A stretch of DNA of 64,000 nucleotides, taken from assembly GCF_000735605.1 (NCBI RefSeq), contig NZ_JPKG01000028.1, positions 186,001-250,000 on the forward strand, read 5' to 3'. The stretch comes from Allobosea sp. LC85. GTDB lineage: Bacteria > Pseudomonadota > Alphaproteobacteria > Rhizobiales > Beijerinckiaceae. Each line of letters begins with the position of its first letter. Position 1 is the first letter of the stretch. This document shows, one piece after another, positions 44,597 through 53,082 of the stretch. The notes under the pieces were generated by a model. The model searched no databases and was not told the origin of the DNA. It saw nothing but the letters and a program-made list of their open reading frames with translations. A program made the translations under genes and the position numbers.

Positions 44597-45550
44597 TCAA
44601 CGCCCTGTGCCCGGCTCTCCACGACCAGGATTTGCAGCGAACTCAACGGCCAGTCGCGCGGCGACCGCCGGCACATCGGGGCTGGCATCGGCGAGGCGCA
44701 CCGGCGGCGCGACCGCGGCCGCGAAACTCTCGGCAATGGCTGGCGAGAGCGTGATCGCGCGGCCGGCCAGAGCCACCGGCTTGAGGCCGACACGCCCGCG
44801 CAGTGCCAGAGCGAGGCGGGCGAGTTCCTGTCCTGCCCGCGCAAAGATCCGTTGCGCCTCGGGATCCCCGGCCTCGTCGGCAGCGCCTACAGCGCGGGCC
44901 AAGAGCCCCAGGCTGCCGCGGTCGCCTCCATAGATGGAGACGCGGGCCGCATCCCAGGAGCTTCCGCCAACAGCTTCGGAGAGCGCCCGGCCGATCAGGG
45001 TGCTCCAGCCGGAACCGGGCACCTCATCTTCGCGCCGCAGGACGAACCGCAACGCTTCCGTCGCGATCCAAGTCGCCGCCCCCCCATCGTCGACCAGCAC
45101 GCCGTACCCGCCGGCCCGCATGATCTCGCCGCCTGCCGTGAGGTGGTAGCCGATGGAGCCGGTACCGGCATAGATGACGATGCCCTCACCGGGCGCAAAG
45201 CGGGCGCGGTAACCGAGCCACATGTCGTCTACGACAAGCACGGATTTCTCAACGCATTGGAACACGTCCGCGAGCATCCGCGTGAAGAGAGCCGTCGTCT
45301 GAGAAGCGGATCCAATGCCCGTGACGCCCGCCACGATGGCACTGGGCCGGCCATGGTCTGCGAGTTGAGCCGCAAGATCCGCAAAGATGCTTCGGACGCG
45401 CTCGTGGTCCGCCTCGCTGAAGACATGGCCCGTCATCGGCGCCACGTCGCCTCGTGCCATGACCTCGCCGGCTGCGGAGACGAGGCACCAGCGCGATGCC
45501 GTCCCGCCCGTCTCGATGCCCAGGCCCAGCGGAGGCTCAAATCCGGGCAT
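44597..45550 (-). CDS. BadF/BadG/BcrA/BcrD-type sugar kinase (N-acetylglucosamine kinase-like)
   Basis: A 317-residue ASKHA-fold kinase: phosphate-1 motif LGIETGGTASRW, VAGVTGIGSASQT, LVVDDMWLGYRARF, the phosphate-2 motif YAGTGSIGY and the adenosine region with VLVDDGGAATWIA. The BadF/NagK branch phosphorylates N-acetylhexosamines. With the nanE gene overlapping by 14 bases and the sugar importer upstream, the likely job is phosphorylating an imported N-acetylated amino sugar such as ManNAc or GlcNAc. The start at ATG 45550 gives the proper N-terminus; an earlier start would add 23 unrelated residues. Confidence 0.87.
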   Translation of the reverse strand: MPGFEPPLGLGIETGGTASRWCLVSAAGEVMARGDVAPMTGHVFSEADHERVRSIFADLAAQLADHGRPSAIVAGVTGIGSASQTTALFTRMLADVFQCVEKSVLVVDDMWLGYRARFAPGEGIVIYAGTGSIGYHLTAGGEIMRAGGYGVLVDDGGAATWIATEALRFVLRREDEVPGSGWSTLIGRALSEAVGGSSWDAARVSIYGGDRGSLGLLARAVGAADEAGDPEAQRIFARAGQELARLALALRGRVGLKPVALAGRAITLSPAIAESFAAAVAPPVRLADASPDVPAVAARLAVEFAANPGRGEPGTGR

Positions 45551-46229
45551 GTGCGACGAAACGGCGGGTGATTTCACGAGGGTTGGTGATGGCCGTGCCA
45601 ACGACCACGGCATGCGCACCGGCCGCGAAGGCCGTATCGAGCTGCTCTGGCCGCTCGAAACGCCCCTCGGCCACGATCGGTGTCGATATGGCGCCAGCGA
45701 GAGCGGAAATCAGGGCGATATCCGGCCCCGTCGCCTTCAACGCAGCGGTTTCATCGGTGTAACCAGACAAAGTCGTGGCAATGTAGTCGGCGCCAAGCCC
45801 GGCCGCCCGCACGCCGTCCTCGAATGTCGCGCAATCCGCGAAGACGGGCTTGCCCAGCTCCCCGCGGATGCGCGCGATCAGGACCTCGAGCGGTTCGCCA
45901 TCGCGGGGCCTGTCGGTTGCATCGAGCGCGATGATGTCGGCACCTGCGGCGGCAATCAGCGTGGCAGCGGCGAAATCGGGCGTGATGTAGACGGGGAAGC
46001 GATCGTCCCAGCGCTTGAGGATGCCGATGATCGGCAGATTGCTGACCGCACGGATCGCAGCGATATCGGCAGCGCCATTGGCACGCAGGGCCAGCGCGCC
46101 GCCATGCTCGGCCGCCTGCGCCATCGCCGCCATGAAAATCGGCCCATGCAACGGGTTATCCGCCCGCGCCTGGCAGGACACGGCGAGGCTGCCGGGCGGT
46201 ATCAGGTTATGATTGGTTGCAAGTGTCAC
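45537..46229 (-). CDS. nanE: N-acylglucosamine-6-phosphate 2-epimerase NanE
   Basis: A 230-residue TIM-barrel protein of the NanE family: LAVSCQARADNPLHGP near the start, GALALRANGAADIAAIRA, LPIIGILKRWDD, PVYITPDFAAA, GADIIALDATDRPR and PIVAEGRFERPEQ. It converts N-acetylmannosamine-6-phosphate to N-acetylglucosamine-6-phosphate. Its start overlaps the upstream permease stop and its end overlaps the kinase gene by 14 bases. nanA, nagA and nagB are not in the window, so the pathway is completed elsewhere. Confidence 0.93.
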   Translation of the reverse strand: MTLATNHNLIPPGSLAVSCQARADNPLHGPIFMAAMAQAAEHGGALALRANGAADIAAIRAVSNLPIIGILKRWDDRFPVYITPDFAAATLIAAAGADIIALDATDRPRDGEPLEVLIARIRGELGKPVFADCATFEDGVRAAGLGADYIATTLSGYTDETAALKATGPDIALISALAGAISTPIVAEGRFERPEQLDTAFAAGAHAVVVGTAITNPREITRRFVAHARI

Positions 46230-47083
46230 TTTACCGCCCCCGCGGTCATGCCCCGGATGAACTGGCGCGACATCACGATGTAGATGATGGTCAGCGGCAG
46301 GGCTGCGATGGTGAGGCCGGCAAACAGCATGCCCCAGTCGGTGGTATATTCGCCCATGAACACCGACAGGCCCTGAGGCAGGGTCTTGCGTGAATCAGTC
46401 TGGATGAAGACGAGCGGGAAGAAGAAATCATTCCAGGTCGGCACGGCATTCTGAATCGCGGAGATGACCATCGGCGGCACGGACAGCGGCAGCATGATGG
46501 ACAGCATGATCCGCGGCTCGGACGCCCCGTCGATGCGTGCAGCCTCCTCGAGTTCCGTCGGCAGCGTCCGCAGGAAACCGGTCATGATGAAGATCGTCGA
46601 GGGCAGGCCCATCGCCGTATAGATCAGGATGAGGCCGAAACGGGTGTCGAGCAGGCCGAAATCGCGCATCTGCAGGAAGAGCGGGATCACCGCGAGCTTC
46701 AAGGGCAGCATCAGGCCGGCCAGGAAGAACATGAAGATGGCCGAATTGCCGGGAAAATCGTAGCGCGCGAGCGCATAGGCACCCATCGTACCGAGCAGCA
46801 GGATCAGCGCGATGGACGAGCCGGTGATGAGCACCGAGTTGATGAAGTAACCCGGCAGGCTTGTCTCGCCCCAGATGCGGGTGAAATTCGCAACATAGGT
46901 GAAATCAGGAACGGCAAACGGTGCGTCGAAGATCTCCCCCGTCGTCTTGAAGGCCGAGAACACCATGATGACGATCGGGTAGAGCATCAGGACGGAGTTG
47001 CCCACGAGCAGCGCCGCGGCAATCAGACTGCCGGGGCTGCTGCGCGGGAATAGTGGGTCCGGACTTTGGGCCATTGCCGTCAC
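46226..47083 (-). CDS. Sugar ABC transporter permease, MalG type
   Basis: A 285-residue inner-membrane protein with six helices and the EAA loop TELEEAARIDGASEPRIMLSIMLPLSVP, followed by PTWNDFFFPLVFI typical of CUT1 MalG-like permeases. Forms the channel with the permease encoded just upstream, whose stop overlaps its start by four bases. Serves the amino-sugar importer. Confidence 0.92.
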   Translation of the reverse strand: MTAMAQSPDPLFPRSSPGSLIAAALLVGNSVLMLYPIVIMVFSAFKTTGEIFDAPFAVPDFTYVANFTRIWGETSLPGYFINSVLITGSSIALILLLGTMGAYALARYDFPGNSAIFMFFLAGLMLPLKLAVIPLFLQMRDFGLLDTRFGLILIYTAMGLPSTIFIMTGFLRTLPTELEEAARIDGASEPRIMLSIMLPLSVPPMVISAIQNAVPTWNDFFFPLVFIQTDSRKTLPQGLSVFMGEYTTDWGMLFAGLTIAALPLTIIYIVMSRQFIRGMTAGAVK

Positions 47084-48012
47084 AGCGCAATCTCCCGGCG
47101 GCGCAGATACTGGGTGATGAGCGTGGCGACGACCGCGATGAACATGAACATCAAGACGGCAAGCGCATTGCCGTGCCCGAAATCCTGAAGGCCTCCGCTC
47201 TGGTTGCCGAAAGCAGTGCGGTAGAAATAGAGCCCAAGCACATCCGTGGAACCGTAGGGCGAGCCGTCAAGCCCTGCCATGATGTAGGGCAGCTCGAACC
47301 AGTTGAACGCGCCGATGAAGAGCAGCGTGAGTGTGATGGTCGTGGAAGGTGCAACCAATGGCCAGACGACGCGGGTGAGCATCTGCCAGCTGCTGCAGCC
47401 GTCGAGCTTGGCAGCTTCGAGGATTTCACGGGGAATGCGCTGCATTCCGGCCAGATAGACCAGGGCGGGAAACCCGACCCAATGCCAGGCATTGGCCATG
47501 ACGAGCGCGGGCAGCGCCGTCGTTTCCTGCCCGAGCCAGGGCTGGCGTAGCGCGCCGAGCCCGATCATGTCGAGCAGCTGATTGATGAGGCCGAAATTGG
47601 GATCGAGGAAGAGCTTCCACAGGAAACCGACCAGGACGGTGGACAGGATCACCGGCATGAAGATCGCGATCCGGTGAAAGCGGAAGCCGAACGGCTCCCG
47701 ATAGATGAACCAGGCGAGCAGGAATCCGGCGGTGTTCTGCACCACGAAAAGCGCGAAGAAGACGAAGAGGTTGTGCCGGAAGGCCCGCCAGGTCAGCGCC
47801 GCGAAATGATCACCGAACAGGACATCGCTGAAATTCTGCAGGCCGACGAATTCTCCCTGCGCCATCCCCTCCCAGCGATAGAAGGCCGAGCTGAGCGCCA
47901 GCAGCAGCGGCCAGACGACGAAGGTCAGCATCATCGCCATCGGCGGCACGATGAGAAACGCGATCCAGGCCGCGCGCTTGCGCCTCTCGCGGCTTCGATA
48001 ATCCGTCTTCAT
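47080..48012 (-). CDS. Sugar ABC transporter permease, MalF type
   Basis: A 310-residue inner-membrane protein: helix 1 (AAWIAFLIVPPMAMMLTFVV), FVGLQNFSDVLFGDHF in the first periplasmic part, and the EAA loop PREILEAAKLDGCSSWQMLTRVVWPLVAP. I start at ATG 48012 (MKTDYRSRERRKR); the open frame further upstream runs through the repeat elements and is not protein-like. A 214-bp gap with two inverted-repeat structures separates it from the binding-protein gene. Confidence 0.9.
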   Translation of the reverse strand: MKTDYRSRERRKRAAWIAFLIVPPMAMMLTFVVWPLLLALSSAFYRWEGMAQGEFVGLQNFSDVLFGDHFAALTWRAFRHNLFVFFALFVVQNTAGFLLAWFIYREPFGFRFHRIAIFMPVILSTVLVGFLWKLFLDPNFGLINQLLDMIGLGALRQPWLGQETTALPALVMANAWHWVGFPALVYLAGMQRIPREILEAAKLDGCSSWQMLTRVVWPLVAPSTTITLTLLFIGAFNWFELPYIMAGLDGSPYGSTDVLGLYFYRTAFGNQSGGLQDFGHGNALAVLMFMFIAVVATLITQYLRRREIAL

Positions 48013-48043
48013 GAGACCTGGCCTGTTGAAGCAGCGCACTAAA

Positions 48044-48090
48044 GCATCGGCCCGAAAAGTGGATTGCGGTTTTCGGGGCAAAGCCGATGC
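48044..48090. repeat. Dispersed intergenic palindromic repeat, copy 2
   Basis: A 47-bp element with outer arms GCATCGGC (48044-48051) and GCCGATGC (48083-48090) and inner arms CCGAAAA (48052-48058) and TTTTCGG (48070-48076), with GTGGATTGCG between. It shares plan and the string CCGAAAAG-GGATT with the element at 15440-15485. Confidence 0.75.
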
Positions 48091-48102
48091 AATCATAGAA
48101 GG

Positions 48103-48145
48103 TTAGATCATCGGACCGGATACGATATCCGATCCGATGATCTAA
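48103..48145. repeat. Near-perfect 43-bp inverted repeat in the binding protein-permease gap
   Basis: Two 20-base arms (48103-48122 and 48126-48145, beginning TTAGATCATCGGA and ending TCCGATGATCTAA) pair with one mismatch around CGA. In the minus-strand message it would make a very stable stem directly after the binding-protein gene, the place where other sugar operons hold stems that stabilise the binding-protein message. Confidence 0.75.
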
Positions 48146-48226
48146 GGGGGAAGCCCGGCGCGCCTGTCCAAGCGCATGGTCGGGCTCTCCCGGCCATGCG
48201 CATCATGAGCGCTGCAGCCCCGGGGC

Positions 48227-49498
48227 TTACTTCTTGAAAGGCGCGTAGTAGGTCGCGATGCCCTTCGTGACCTCCGCACCGACCTCGGCAGGGGTCGCCT
48301 TGCCCGCCAGCATCTTCTGCACGCCGGACTGCAGCAGCACCGAGCCCGTCGGCTCCTGATAGCGGAAGTTGACCAGCATGATGTAGGACATCGCCTGCTG
48401 GTTGAGCACCGCGACCTCCTTCAGCAACGGGTTCTCGAACTTCACGCCCTTGATCGGCGAGATGTTCTGAAGATCGTTCGAGAAGGCGGTGCCGAATTCA
48501 GGCGTACCGAGGAAACGCAGGAACTTGAGCGCTGCATCCTTCTTCTTCGACGCAGCGTTGATCGCGTAGCCGCCATCGTAATAGAGCGCGACCAGCCGTT
48601 CATCCCCGGTCTTGGCGACCGGCGAGGCGAAAATCCCCAGTTTCAGCTTGGGATTCTGGCGCAGAAAATTGGCGAGCTCGAACGAGCCGCCGGCAAACAT
48701 CGCTGCGCGCCCGGCTGCGAAGAATTGCTGTGACGCGGCATAATCCACGCCCGAGAAATTCGGGGCGAAGTAATCCTTCAGCTCGTTCAGCTTGGTAAGT
48801 GCCCCAACGAAGCGCGGATCGGTGAAGTCGGCCTTGCCGGCGAGCACGTCCTGCTCGAACTGCTTGCCGATCTGGGAGGAGAGCAAGGCGCCGACGATGG
48901 TCTCGTTCTGCCAGGAGGTGGCGGTGCCATTGCCGAAGGGGGTGATGCCCTTCTCCTTCAGCGTCTTCGAAACGGCGACGAGTTCGTCCCATGTCGCGGG
49001 GGGCGTGACGCCGGCCTTCTCGAACAGATCCTTGTTGTAGATGATCAGCATGGTCTGCGAGGCGAAGGGCACCGCATAGAGCTTGCCGTCCGAACGCATG
49101 GTCTCCGCCGCCACCGCCGAAGCGGGGAAATTGTCGAACTCGGGTACCATCGTCTTGTCGAGCGGCACGAGATAGTCCGGCTTGCCGACGCCGAGGGTAC
49201 CATAGGCGCGCACCTGCACGATGTCCGGCCCCGTGCCGCCGGCAAGAGCGGTCGACAGGACGGTCGGGTAGTTCGCAGCCTCGAAGGCCTCGAACTTCAC
49301 ATTGATGTCTGGATGAATCTTGCGGAACGACTCGATGAACTTGGCGTAGGCTGCCTTGTCTTCCTGGCGCCAGCTCCACAGCGTGAGATCCTCCGCCTGC
49401 ACCGGTGCCGCAAGGACAGTCGCGGCGGCGAAAGCCGTCAGGGCAAGCTTGCCAAGCGCCCGCCTCAAGATGGATCTGGTCAGAATCCCGGCCAACAT
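48227..49498 (-). CDS. Sugar ABC transporter substrate-binding protein (family 1)
   Basis: A 423-residue binding protein with a signal peptide ending APVQAED, then LTLWSWRQEDKAAYAKFIES, VKFEAFEAANYPTVLSTALAGGTGPDIV, YAVPFASQTMLIIYNKDLFEKAG and GSFELANFLRQNP, typical for CUT1 sugar-binding proteins. It feeds the two permeases downstream. Given nanE and the NagK-like kinase in the same operon, the ligand is probably an N-acetylated amino sugar or a small oligomer of one. Confidence 0.92.
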   Translation of the reverse strand: MLAGILTRSILRRALGKLALTAFAAATVLAAPVQAEDLTLWSWRQEDKAAYAKFIESFRKIHPDINVKFEAFEAANYPTVLSTALAGGTGPDIVQVRAYGTLGVGKPDYLVPLDKTMVPEFDNFPASAVAAETMRSDGKLYAVPFASQTMLIIYNKDLFEKAGVTPPATWDELVAVSKTLKEKGITPFGNGTATSWQNETIVGALLSSQIGKQFEQDVLAGKADFTDPRFVGALTKLNELKDYFAPNFSGVDYAASQQFFAAGRAAMFAGGSFELANFLRQNPKLKLGIFASPVAKTGDERLVALYYDGGYAINAASKKKDAALKFLRFLGTPEFGTAFSNDLQNISPIKGVKFENPLLKEVAVLNQQAMSYIMLVNFRYQEPTGSVLLQSGVQKMLAGKATPAEVGAEVTKGIATYYAPFKK

Positions 49499-49529
49499 GT
49501 TTGCTCTCCCTCGTTGAATGGCACGTTTG

Positions 49530-50477
49530 TTATTGTTGGATGAATTCGGCCGCCGGCAGGCCCGGCATCACGACGAGCGCCGTGGCATCATCGTGAATTT
49601 TGACGCGGTTGAACCGTTCCGTCCGTGGATCTCCGCTCTCGAGTCGGCGCAGTTCTGCGACGAGCGCCGCCGCGCCCTCGCTCACCACCGCCTGCATGAG
49701 ACCAGCCTCGTCGTAGCGTTTCAAGACATCGACCAGGCGCATGAACCCGTCGGAAGCCAGCAGCACCGTCGCCGTTGGAGACACGGTCGCGATGAAGGAA
49801 CGCACCCCCCGTCGCCACGAAAGCACGGGATGAACAGCCCAGTAGCCGTCCGGTTTGTTCAGGAAACGGCGGTTCTCGTGAATCTGCGCCAGAGCGGGGG
49901 CTGAAATCGGCTCACCTTCAGGCCGCGGGCCGGTTCCGGCTGCTGCGATTGTCCGGGCCTCGAAGGGGCCCGCCGAAGGGTCCGTCCAGCGCTCCATGCG
50001 CTCGCCATCGAGAATGATGATCGACACATCGCCGATCACCGCGCCCTCGATACGACAGGATTGCCCCACGGCCGATAAGCGCAAAAGACCTAGGACAGCT
50101 GAAGGCCCCTCTCCTCCGACGCGCTCGGGCTGACCGTCACCCAACATCGCATAGTCTCGGGCGAGGGTTGTCTCGAGAGTTGCCGCGATCTCGGAAAGCG
50201 GCACTTCTTCACGCGCGGCGGAGCGCAGAATCTCATCGACACGCTGCGCGAACCAGGTTCCTTCCGACTGATGCTCCGTTCTGGACGCCCCTGAGAAGAA
50301 GGCCGAGCCGTCGATGATCCAGGCATGCGAGCCGGCAGATCCCGCCATGTCCTCGTTGAAGGGCGCACTGCCCTTGATGCTGACCTGCGACAGGATGCGC
50401 CAGCCGACCGACGCCTTCGGAACAGCACATATAGCGGGACGTTCTGCGGACCCTGAAAAAGACCCCTCGCCTTCCAC
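49530..50477 (-). CDS. PP2C-like serine/threonine phosphatase-family protein
   Basis: A 315-residue protein with the PP2C plan: GSAPFNEDMAGSAGSHAWIIDGSAFFSG holds the N-terminal metal Asp/Asn-Glu-Asp positions, then AVIGDVSIIILDGERMERW, SPTATVLLASDGFMRLVD (the usual xDG metal site), and the C-terminal DDATALVV (Asp ligand). The D-G-x-G-G signature is altered to DGSAFFSG, so activity may be weak or changed. Starts with GTG at 50477; no signal peptide. It is the first gene of the amino-sugar operon, 31 bases before the binding-protein gene. Its role there is not known to me. Confidence 0.75.
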   Translation of the reverse strand: MEGEGSFSGSAERPAICAVPKASVGWRILSQVSIKGSAPFNEDMAGSAGSHAWIIDGSAFFSGASRTEHQSEGTWFAQRVDEILRSAAREEVPLSEIAATLETTLARDYAMLGDGQPERVGGEGPSAVLGLLRLSAVGQSCRIEGAVIGDVSIIILDGERMERWTDPSAGPFEARTIAAAGTGPRPEGEPISAPALAQIHENRRFLNKPDGYWAVHPVLSWRRGVRSFIATVSPTATVLLASDGFMRLVDVLKRYDEAGLMQAVVSEGAAALVAELRRLESGDPRTERFNRVKIHDDATALVVMPGLPAAEFIQQ

Positions 50478-50524
50478 CGTTCCGCGTGCTCCCGCTTCGC
50501 GCGCTCAGCGCGACAACCGCCCTC

Positions 50525-50537
50525 TGGTACGATACCA
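50525..50537. promoter_or_regulatory. Candidate operator upstream of the amino-sugar operon
   Basis: TGGTA-CGA-TACCA is an inverted repeat of the kind used by GntR-family regulators of amino-sugar genes. Read on the minus strand it directly follows a -10-like TATATT (50542-50537) about 60 bases before the PP2C gene start. A -35-like TTGAAC lies 15 bases further upstream, slightly close. No GntR gene is in the window. Confidence 0.4.
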
Positions 50538-50623
50538 ATATAGAACCAGTTTGTGCTGTTCAAGCCGAAAATGACGGCCCCTCGTCCCGCCGGGACGAGA
50601 GTCACGACAGACGTCTGAGAAGG

Positions 50624-52252
50624 TCAGCCCTCCTGCCGCTCGGCCCGCCGCTCCAGCCCGAACTCGCGCCCTGGAATCGAGGCGAGCAGCGCCTGGGTAT
50701 AAGGGTGCTGCGGATTGCCGAAGACAGCGCCGATCGGCCCGGCCTCCACGACCTCTCCGCTCTTCATGACAGCGACAAGATCACAGACCTGCGCCGCCAC
50801 GCGCAGGTCATGGGTGATGAAGACGATCGACAGGCCCAGGCGCTGGCGCAGTTCCGCCAGCAGTTTCAGCACCTGCGCCTGCACCGAAACGTCGAGCGCG
50901 GAGACGGGCTCGTCCGCCACCAGCACCTCCGGCTCAAGAGCCAATGCACGGGCAAGCCCGATCCGCTGGCGCTGGCCGCCCGAGAACTCATGCGGATAGC
51001 GCTCGGCCGCAGCAGGATCGAGACCGACGAGCCCGAAGAGTTCCTTGGCGCGCGCCAGTGCCTGCGCACGCGGCATGCCGTGAACAATGAGCCCTTGCGC
51101 GACCGCTTCCCCCGCCTTGCGGCGTGGGTTGAGCGAGGCAAACGGATCCTGGAAGACCATCTGGATATGACGCGTCTCGGCCCGCATCTGCTCGCGCGTC
51201 AGGCAGGCGAGGTCGCGGCCGTTCAGCCGGATTTCGCCGCTCTCGGGATCGATCAGGCGCACGAGGCAACGCGCCAATGTCGACTTGCCGGAACCGGATT
51301 CCCCGACGATGCCGAGCGTGCCGCCCTTGGGCAGCACCAGCGAAACATCCTTGACCGCGTAAGTGATACGCTGGCCGCGACCGAAGAATCCCCCGGTGCG
51401 ATAGGTCTTCGAGACGTGCTCTATGGTCAGGATCGGATCGCTGGACAGCGGGCGCGCAGGCGGAGCCTTCAGCGGCGGCACTGCCGCGATCAGTTGCTTC
51501 GTATAGGCGTGCCGGGGGTTGTCCAGCACCGCACTGGCCGTACCCTCTTCGACCACGCGGCCCTGGCTCATCACCGCGACGCGGTCGGCGATTTCGGCAA
51601 CGACACCGAAATCATGGGTGATGAACAGCACGGCCGTGCCCTTGCGCCGCTGCAGGTCGCGTATGAGTTCCAGGATCTGCGCCTGGGTGGTGACGTCGAG
51701 CGCAGTCGTCGGCTCGTCGGCGATCAGCACCCTGGGATCGAGCGCGAGCGCCATGGCAATCATGGCGCGCTGGCGCTGGCCGCCCGAGAGTTCGTGCGGA
51801 TAGGCCTTGATCGCCGACGCCGGATCGGGAATCCGCACTTCTTCGAGCAGGGCAAGGACCCGCGTCCTAATCTCGCCGGCCGGCAGATCCGTATGGATCT
51901 CGAACATCTCGCCGATCTGGTCGCCAATGCTGCGCAGGGGGTTCAGCGCGGTCATCGGCTCCTGGAAGATCATGGCGATGCCGGCGCCGCGCACCTTGCG
52001 CATCTCGGCCTCGCTCACATCGGCAAGATTGCGACCCTCGAACAGGATGCGCCCACCGTCGATCGCGACCCCGCCCGGCAGCAACCGCATGATGGCATTG
52101 GCCGTCATCGACTTGCCGGAGCCGGATTCGCCGACGACGCAGAGGATCTCATTGGCCGCCAGCGAGAGCGACACATTCGCCATCGCGTGCGACCTGTCGG
52201 CGCCGGCCGGCAGCTTCACGCTGACATCATCGAGGACAAGAATCGGGGTCAT
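50624..52252 (-). CDS. Dpp/Opp-type ABC ATPase with two nucleotide-binding domains (GsiA/YejF-like)
   Basis: A 542-residue protein holding two complete ABC domains, equal to DppD plus DppF in one chain. Domain 1 has Walker [10 protein letters not shown], signature [15 protein letters not shown] and Walker [14 protein letters not shown]; domain 2 (from about residue 280) has Walker [10 protein letters not shown], signature [15 protein letters not shown] and Walker [14 protein letters not shown]. It powers the two permeases encoded upstream, with which it overlaps by four bases. Last gene of this transporter unit. Confidence 0.94.
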   Translation of the reverse strand: MTPILVLDDVSVKLPAGADRSHAMANVSLSLAANEILCVVGESGSGKSMTANAIMRLLPGGVAIDGGRILFEGRNLADVSEAEMRKVRGAGIAMIFQEPMTALNPLRSIGDQIGEMFEIHTDLPAGEIRTRVLALLEEVRIPDPASAIKAYPHELSGGQRQRAMIAMALALDPRVLIADEPTTALDVTTQAQILELIRDLQRRKGTAVLFITHDFGVVAEIADRVAVMSQGRVVEEGTASAVLDNPRHAYTKQLIAAVPPLKAPPARPLSSDPILTIEHVSKTYRTGGFFGRGQRITYAVKDVSLVLPKGGTLGIVGESGSGKSTLARCLVRLIDPESGEIRLNGRDLACLTREQMRAETRHIQMVFQDPFASLNPRRKAGEAVAQGLIVHGMPRAQALARAKELFGLVGLDPAAAERYPHEFSGGQRQRIGLARALALEPEVLVADEPVSALDVSVQAQVLKLLAELRQRLGLSIVFITHDLRVAAQVCDLVAVMKSGEVVEAGPIGAVFGNPQHPYTQALLASIPGREFGLERRAERQEG

Positions 52253-53079
52253 CGGCTCTTCAGCCTCGGATTGAGCGCGTCATTGAGGCCCTGCCCGACC
52301 AGCGAGACGGCGAGCACGGTGACGAGGATGGCGATGCCGGGAATGGCCGAGACATACCACTGCACGCGCAGCACATCGCGCCCTGCACCGATCAGGTTGC
52401 CCCAGGAGGCGACGTTGGGGTCGGAGAGCTTCAGGAAGGCGAGCGCGCTCTCGAGCAGGATCGCGACCGCCATCACGACGCTGGCATAGACGATCACGGG
52501 AGGCAGCGCGTTCGGCAGGATCTCGCCAAAGATCAGCTTGATGTCCTTCAGCCCGAGCGTGCGGCCCGCCTGCACGAACTCGCGGTTGCGCAACGAGAGG
52601 AACTCGGCGCGCGTCAGCCGCGCCGAAGCCGGCCATGAGACGATACCGATGGCGACCGTCACCGTGGTGATGGTCGAGCCGAACACGGCGACGAGCACGA
52701 GCAGCAACAGGAAGTTCGGCAATGTCTGGAAGGCCTCGGTCACGCGCATCAGTGCAGTGTCGACCCAGCTGCCGTAATAACCGGCGAAGGCGCCGATCGT
52801 GATGCCGATCATGACCGAGATGACGGTCGCGACCAGGCCGATCAGCAGCGAAATGCGTGCGCCATGGAAGATCTGCGCGGCGATGTCGCGGCCGGAATTG
52901 TCGGTCCCGAGCAGGAAGCGCGGATTGCTGAAGGGCCAGATCAGCGGCCGCCCGGCGAGGGCGAGCGGATCGCGCGGATAGAGCCAGTCAGCCGTCGCCG
53001 CCATGGCCAGGACAAGGATGAGCAGCAGCAGGCCGATGACGGCCGACGGACTGCGGAAATAGAGCTTTGCGAACTCCAT
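52249..53079 (-). CDS. Dpp/Opp-type ABC permease, DppC-like
   Basis: A 276-residue membrane protein. It has the DppC hallmark segment RFLLGTDNSGRDIAAQIFHG after helix 1, then five helices and the loop FVQAGRTLGLKDIKLIFGEILPNALPP. Works with the adjacent DppB-like protein; there are three bases between the genes. Confidence 0.93.
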   Translation of the reverse strand: MEFAKLYFRSPSAVIGLLLLILVLAMAATADWLYPRDPLALAGRPLIWPFSNPRFLLGTDNSGRDIAAQIFHGARISLLIGLVATVISVMIGITIGAFAGYYGSWVDTALMRVTEAFQTLPNFLLLLVLVAVFGSTITTVTVAIGIVSWPASARLTRAEFLSLRNREFVQAGRTLGLKDIKLIFGEILPNALPPVIVYASVVMAVAILLESALAFLKLSDPNVASWGNLIGAGRDVLRVQWYVSAIPGIAILVTVLAVSLVGQGLNDALNPRLKSR

Positions 53080-53082
53080 GGC

